NCBI GenBank assembly: GCA_026386835.1
Contig: JAPLMV010000070.1
Location: forward strand, 1 to 7,574
Direction: 5' to 3'
Length of the DNA: 7,574 bases
DNA from: Planctomycetota bacterium
GTDB taxonomy: Bacteria; Planctomycetota; Phycisphaerae; Sedimentisphaerales; Anaerobacaceae
The notes beneath the pieces were generated by a model. The model ran no database searches and was not told where the DNA came from. It saw nothing but the letters and a program-made list of their open reading frames with translations. This document shows, piece by piece, positions 5,930-7,574 of this stretch; positions within the stretch are counted from its first letter, which is position 1; every line of letters begins with the position of its first letter. The translations under genes and the position numbers were made by a program.

Positions 5930-5960
5930 ATAATAGGGCGAATCTGCGCGTTTGGTACAA
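5930..5960 (-). promoter_or_regulatory. Possible promoter for the ATPase-led gene set
   Basis: On the minus strand TATTAT (complement of 5930-5935) is a fair -10 box. TTGTAC (complement of 5955-5960) could be a weak -35 with a 19-base spacer. One copy of the 12-bp repeat CTGCGCGTTTGG (5944-5955, given as the plus strand) fills the spacer, the position expected of an operator. A plus-strand TATAAT at 5929-5934 overlaps it but has no -35 box and no gene to serve. Confidence 0.3.
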
Positions 5961-6069
5961 AAATTGTAGTTTTGGGATATGCTGCTTTTCAGCTAACTCC
6001 TTACCAGGCATGGAATTAAAAAAATCTATAAAATTCCCTTTTTTGCCTTTTGGATACCTGCGCGTTTGG
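5944..6069. repeat. 12-bp direct repeat pair, CTGCGCGTTTGG
   Basis: Identical copies lie at 5944-5955 and 6058-6069, 114 bases apart, in a stretch with no gene. The first lies within the candidate promoter. The flanks differ (TACAAAA versus CCGAAAC), so this is not a longer duplication. They could be sites for a regulator, for the ParB-like or TerS-like protein encoded downstream, or chance. Confidence 0.4.
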
Positions 6070-6104
6070 CCGAAACTTCTTGTTTTTTTCTGCCGACGGC
6101 CTTA

Positions 6105-6212
6105 TTAATTAAGTTCTCGAACCAGCCACGCTTTAGCTGCCTCGGCCTCGGTGCGATAATGTTGAGAAGGAAACGCAGCTATACCAGACCATAAAATCCT
6201 GTAGGGCGTTTG
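6105..6212 (-). pseudogene. Remnant of a gene tail (about 35 codons)
   Basis: On the minus strand an open stretch runs from just after a TAG (6213-6215) to TAA at 6105-6107. It encodes a peptide with SQHYRTEAEAAKAW and ending WLVRELN. The R-T-E-A-E-A-A-K-A pattern resembles the end of short DNA-binding domains of the AP2/integrase-arm kind, where a strand is followed by an F/Y-x-T-x-x-E-A-x-x-A helix. No start codon or upstream part remains and the insertion sequence lies next to it, so this is at best the tail of a gene broken by insertion. The family assignment is weak. Confidence 0.3.
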
Positions 6213-6264
6213 CTAAAACATTCTATGCACCGTAGAATCAACGAACCAGCCTTGAGAGCAGTCC

Positions 6265-6286
6265 GGGTGCACTTCACGATTGTAGG
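6265..6286 (+). repeat. Left terminal inverted repeat of the ISKra4-like element
   Basis: About 20 bases with core GTGCACTTCACG match the complement of the right end at 7141-7163. Confidence 0.75.
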
Positions 6287-6350
6287 TAAAAAACAAGCCC
6301 TCCGATATACAAGATGGTGGGTTGTTGGTAATTTAATACACTATTTTGCA

Positions 6351-7132
6351 ATGGAGGGCAAAATGCAGGAGTTGTTAAAGGATGAAATTGAACATTTTGC
6401 AGGTGATTTCAGCAAGGCTGAAATAGTAACTATGAACTTGCTGATATCCTTGGGCAAAGAATTGTTGTAACGGCTGGTTGGTCGGAGCAATAACGGTTAT
6501 AAGGGCAGTTCTATAGTCTATAAATGCGGCGGTTCGATGCGCGAAATATTCAAACCCTTCTCGGTTGTATAACGATTATTCGGCGATCATCTTTGGCTTG
6601 CGGCTTGTCGGTGCGGATTCCGTGAAGATGACGAGGCGGTAGACCTCGGCGATGACGCAAAATGGAGCAGGACGATACATGATGAACATTTCAGCAAACC
6701 GGTATTCATAGTTGACTGGTTTCATGCCTGTGAACATATATGGGGTTGCGGCAAGATATTGACAAAGGCAACCTAACAATGGGCTCATAAATGTCTGGAT
6801 TGGCTTTGGGATGGTTTCACGTGGAAGATTTTGAATTATCTGAAAAAGCAATGCAGAAGGTATTGGCAGACAAAGCGTGATGCGATAGATTCGCTGCATC
6901 GTTATATAATGACCAATGAAGAACGGATGCGATACGATGTGTTCAGGCCGAAGGGCTATGACATTGGTTCTGGAGCGGTAGGGGTGCGTGTAAATATGTG
7001 GTTGGTAAACGCCTTAAGCAGTCTGGAATGATATGGACATGTGCTGGGTCATCAGCGACGCTGGCTCTGCGAATAAATTGGCTTAATAAGGAATGGGACG
7101 AATTATGGTCAAAAAAGCCCTTAGCCGCCTGA
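6351..7132 (+). pseudogene. ISKra4-family transposase, internally deleted with stops and a frameshift
   Basis: From ATG at 6351 the frame reads MQELLKDEIEHF and LLISLGKELL. In-frame TAA stops follow at 6468-6470 (probably once CAA), 6570-6572 and 6774-6776. Reading through gives the family pattern RLVGRSNNGYKG, CGGSMREIF and RLFGD. The sequence then jumps near 6585-6600 to the catalytic half: DLGDDAKWSRTIHDEHF, FIVDWFHACEHIW, QWAHKCLDWLWDG, SLHRYIMTNEERMRYD and GYDIGSGAV. A one-base loss near 6981 shifts the frame; the next frame continues GACKYVVGKRLKQSGMIW and LRINWLNKEWDELWSKKP to a stop at 7130-7132. About 260 codons remain, against the 400 or more I recall for the family, so a large central segment is missing. 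Certainly non-functional. Confidence 0.85.
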
Positions 7133-7140
7133 AAAATCCA

Positions 7141-7163
7141 CCTACAAACGTGAAGTGCACACC
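7141..7163 (+). repeat. Right terminal inverted repeat of the ISKra4-like element
   Basis: CCTACAAACGTGAAGTGCAC pairs with the left end at 6265-6286 and lies nine bases after the transposase stop. Confidence 0.75.
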
Positions 7164-7189
7164 TATTCCATATCGTAATGAAAAGACAC

Positions 7190-7218
7190 TTGACAGAAAT
7201 TAATGAACGAATAATAAT
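7190..7218 (+). promoter_or_regulatory. Sigma-70 type promoter of the symporter gene
   Basis: TTGACA at 7190-7195 is a perfect -35 box, and AATAAT at 7213-7218 (five of six) lies exactly 17 bases on. Transcription would start near 7225, about 210 bases before the symporter ATG. The promoter lies only 27 bases outside the insertion sequence end, so the element has not disrupted it. Confidence 0.65.
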
Positions 7219-7224
7219 ACCATC

Positions 7225-7434
7225 GGCCGGTCAAACGGACGCAGGCTCTGCAAAAAACCTCTTGTCGAGGGCAAGGTTAAGAGCTACTCGTGAAAGGCGT
7301 TTGTCCTTTTCACGCTGAACCGGTACAGTATGCTATATGTGGAAGTGGTGCTTACTTAATAGCACCTTTATAAAAACATTGAACAATAACGGATAGGCTT
7401 TTTTCACAGTTGTCGAAAGGATTGTGTACGACCT
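7225..7434 (+). promoter_or_regulatory. Hairpin-rich 5' leader of the symporter gene
   Basis: The leader can form several stems: GCTCT (near 7243) with AGAGC (near 7280), enclosing CCTC-TTGTC-GAGG; then CGTGAAAGG (7289-7297) with CCTTTTCACG (7305-7314, one bulged T); then GGTGCT (7347-7352) with AGCACC (7361-7366), followed by TTTATAAAAAC. The last has the outline of a weak terminator. A leader of this length and structure suggests regulation of the transport gene, but I do not recognise a known riboswitch class. The symporter ribosome site AAAGGA lies about 13 bases before the ATG, rather far. Confidence 0.4.
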
Positions 7435-7574
7435 ATGCAAGGAATCCAGCTTAACACTATTGATTATGTGATTTTGCTTATTTATCTTACCTTTGTTCTT
7501 GGAATTGGGTTTTGGCTCAAGCGGTCTACGAAGACCAGTACGGATTTTTTTATGTCCGGACGTTCGATACCGGC
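7435..7574 (+). CDS. Sodium:solute symporter (SSS family), 3' part outside window
   Basis: The first 46 codons read from ATG at 7435. A short N-terminal segment leads into a hydrophobic helix (about residues 10-27, YVILLIYLTFVLGIGFWL), a basic turn, then STDFFMSGRSIP. The D-F-F-x-x-G-R-x-x-P motif after the first membrane helix is characteristic of solute:sodium symporters (TC 2.A.21), which import sugars, proline, pantothenate or other solutes with sodium across the inner membrane. The substrate cannot be told from this fragment. The gene is preceded by its own strong promoter and a structured leader and is transcribed away from the insertion sequence. Confidence 0.85.
   Translation, partial: MQGIQLNTIDYVILLIYLTFVLGIGFWLKRSTKTSTDFFMSGRSIP

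Larger units (their letters stand above)
5819..6264. other. Intergenic region between the ATPase gene and the insertion sequence
   Basis: No intact gene is seen on either strand. The region holds the REP-like hairpin, the 12-bp repeat pair, a candidate promoter and the gene-tail remnant. A 27-codon minus-strand frame starting at 6011 has no ribosome site. The region must contain the regulatory DNA of the six-gene minus-strand set. Confidence 0.5.
6265..7163 (+). mobile_element. Decayed ISKra4-family insertion sequence
   Basis: The element of about 900 bp is bounded by inverted repeats. The left end (6265-6286) contains GTGCACTTCACGATTGTAGG, and the right end (7141-7163) contains CCTACAAACGTGAAGTGCAC, its complement with one mismatch plus one indel nearer the tip. 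Inside is a plus-strand transposase pseudogene with ISKra4-family similarity. Intact relatives are usually clearly longer, and the shortfall fits a central deletion of the transposase. No obvious target-site duplication remains: flanks CAGTCC and TATTCC do not match. The element separates the minus-strand set from the symporter gene and cannot move on its own. Confidence 0.8.

Noticed and set aside
5929..5934. Perfect plus-strand TATAAT
   Set aside because: There is no -35 box at 16-18 bases and no plus-strand gene downstream; it overlaps a candidate minus-strand -10 box.
5931..6011. Small minus-strand frame starting MPGKELAEKQ (27 codons)
   Set aside because: It has no ribosome site and no recognisable similarity, and lies in a region with promoter-like and repeat sequence.
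5794..6108. Plus-strand open frame in the intergenic region
   Set aside because: It crosses the REP-like hairpin, the repeat pair and poly-T runs, has no ribosome site and no recognisable domain.
6576..6899. Minus-strand open frame within the insertion sequence
   Set aside because: The plus strand here encodes conserved transposase motifs (FIVDWFHACEH, QWAHKCLDWLW), so the minus frame is a shadow.
1..7574. CRISPR array, tRNA, rRNA, integrase or attachment site
   Set aside because: No regularly spaced repeats, cloverleaf sequence, rRNA signature or tyrosine/serine recombinase motif was seen.

Overview
The window looks like a chromosomal stretch of an uncultured bacterium. An assignment to Planctomycetota (perhaps a Phycisphaerae-like lineage) is only a guess: it rests on the overall feel of the proteins and the short palindromic and AT-rich repeats between genes, and there is no rRNA or other marker to test it. 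No capsid, portal, tail, integrase, tRNA or CRISPR sequence is present.

Layout. Positions 1-1484 (minus strand) hold a nearly complete large terminase subunit (TerL) that runs off the left edge; all its ATPase and nuclease motifs are readable. Positions 1485-1836 hold no protein gene, but contain a probable plus-strand structured RNA of about 135 nt ending in a strong bidirectional terminator. Positions 1837-5818 carry six co-oriented minus-strand genes. In transcription order these are an ABC-class ATPase, a GNAT acetyltransferase, a ParB-like protein, a GTG-started helix-turn-helix protein resembling small terminase subunits, a ribose-5-phosphate isomerase B (RpiB) and a bestrophin-like (DUF4239-like) membrane protein. 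Positions 5819-6264 are intergenic, with a REP-like hairpin, a 12-bp direct repeat and the tail of a broken gene. Positions 6265-7163 are a decayed, internally deleted ISKra4-type insertion sequence with recognisable inverted repeats. A near-consensus promoter at 7190-7218 and a hairpin-rich leader of about 210 nt then precede the start of a sodium:solute symporter gene (7435 to the right edge).

How the genes may work together. The ATPase and acetyltransferase correspond to the two halves of a family known as a fused protein (ABC ATPase fused to a predicted acetyltransferase, COG2401). Here they are two adjacent genes, followed by a ParB-like protein and a TerS-like DNA-binding protein, with TerL further along the same strand. 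This suggests an uncharacterised DNA-handling module built from packaging and partition parts, from a prophage, a gene-transfer-agent-like element or a domesticated remnant. The two metabolic/membrane genes and the RNA gene lie between the TerS-like gene and TerL, so either host genes have entered the module or two separate loci lie side by side. The role of the module is inference; the domains and their order are read directly from the sequence.
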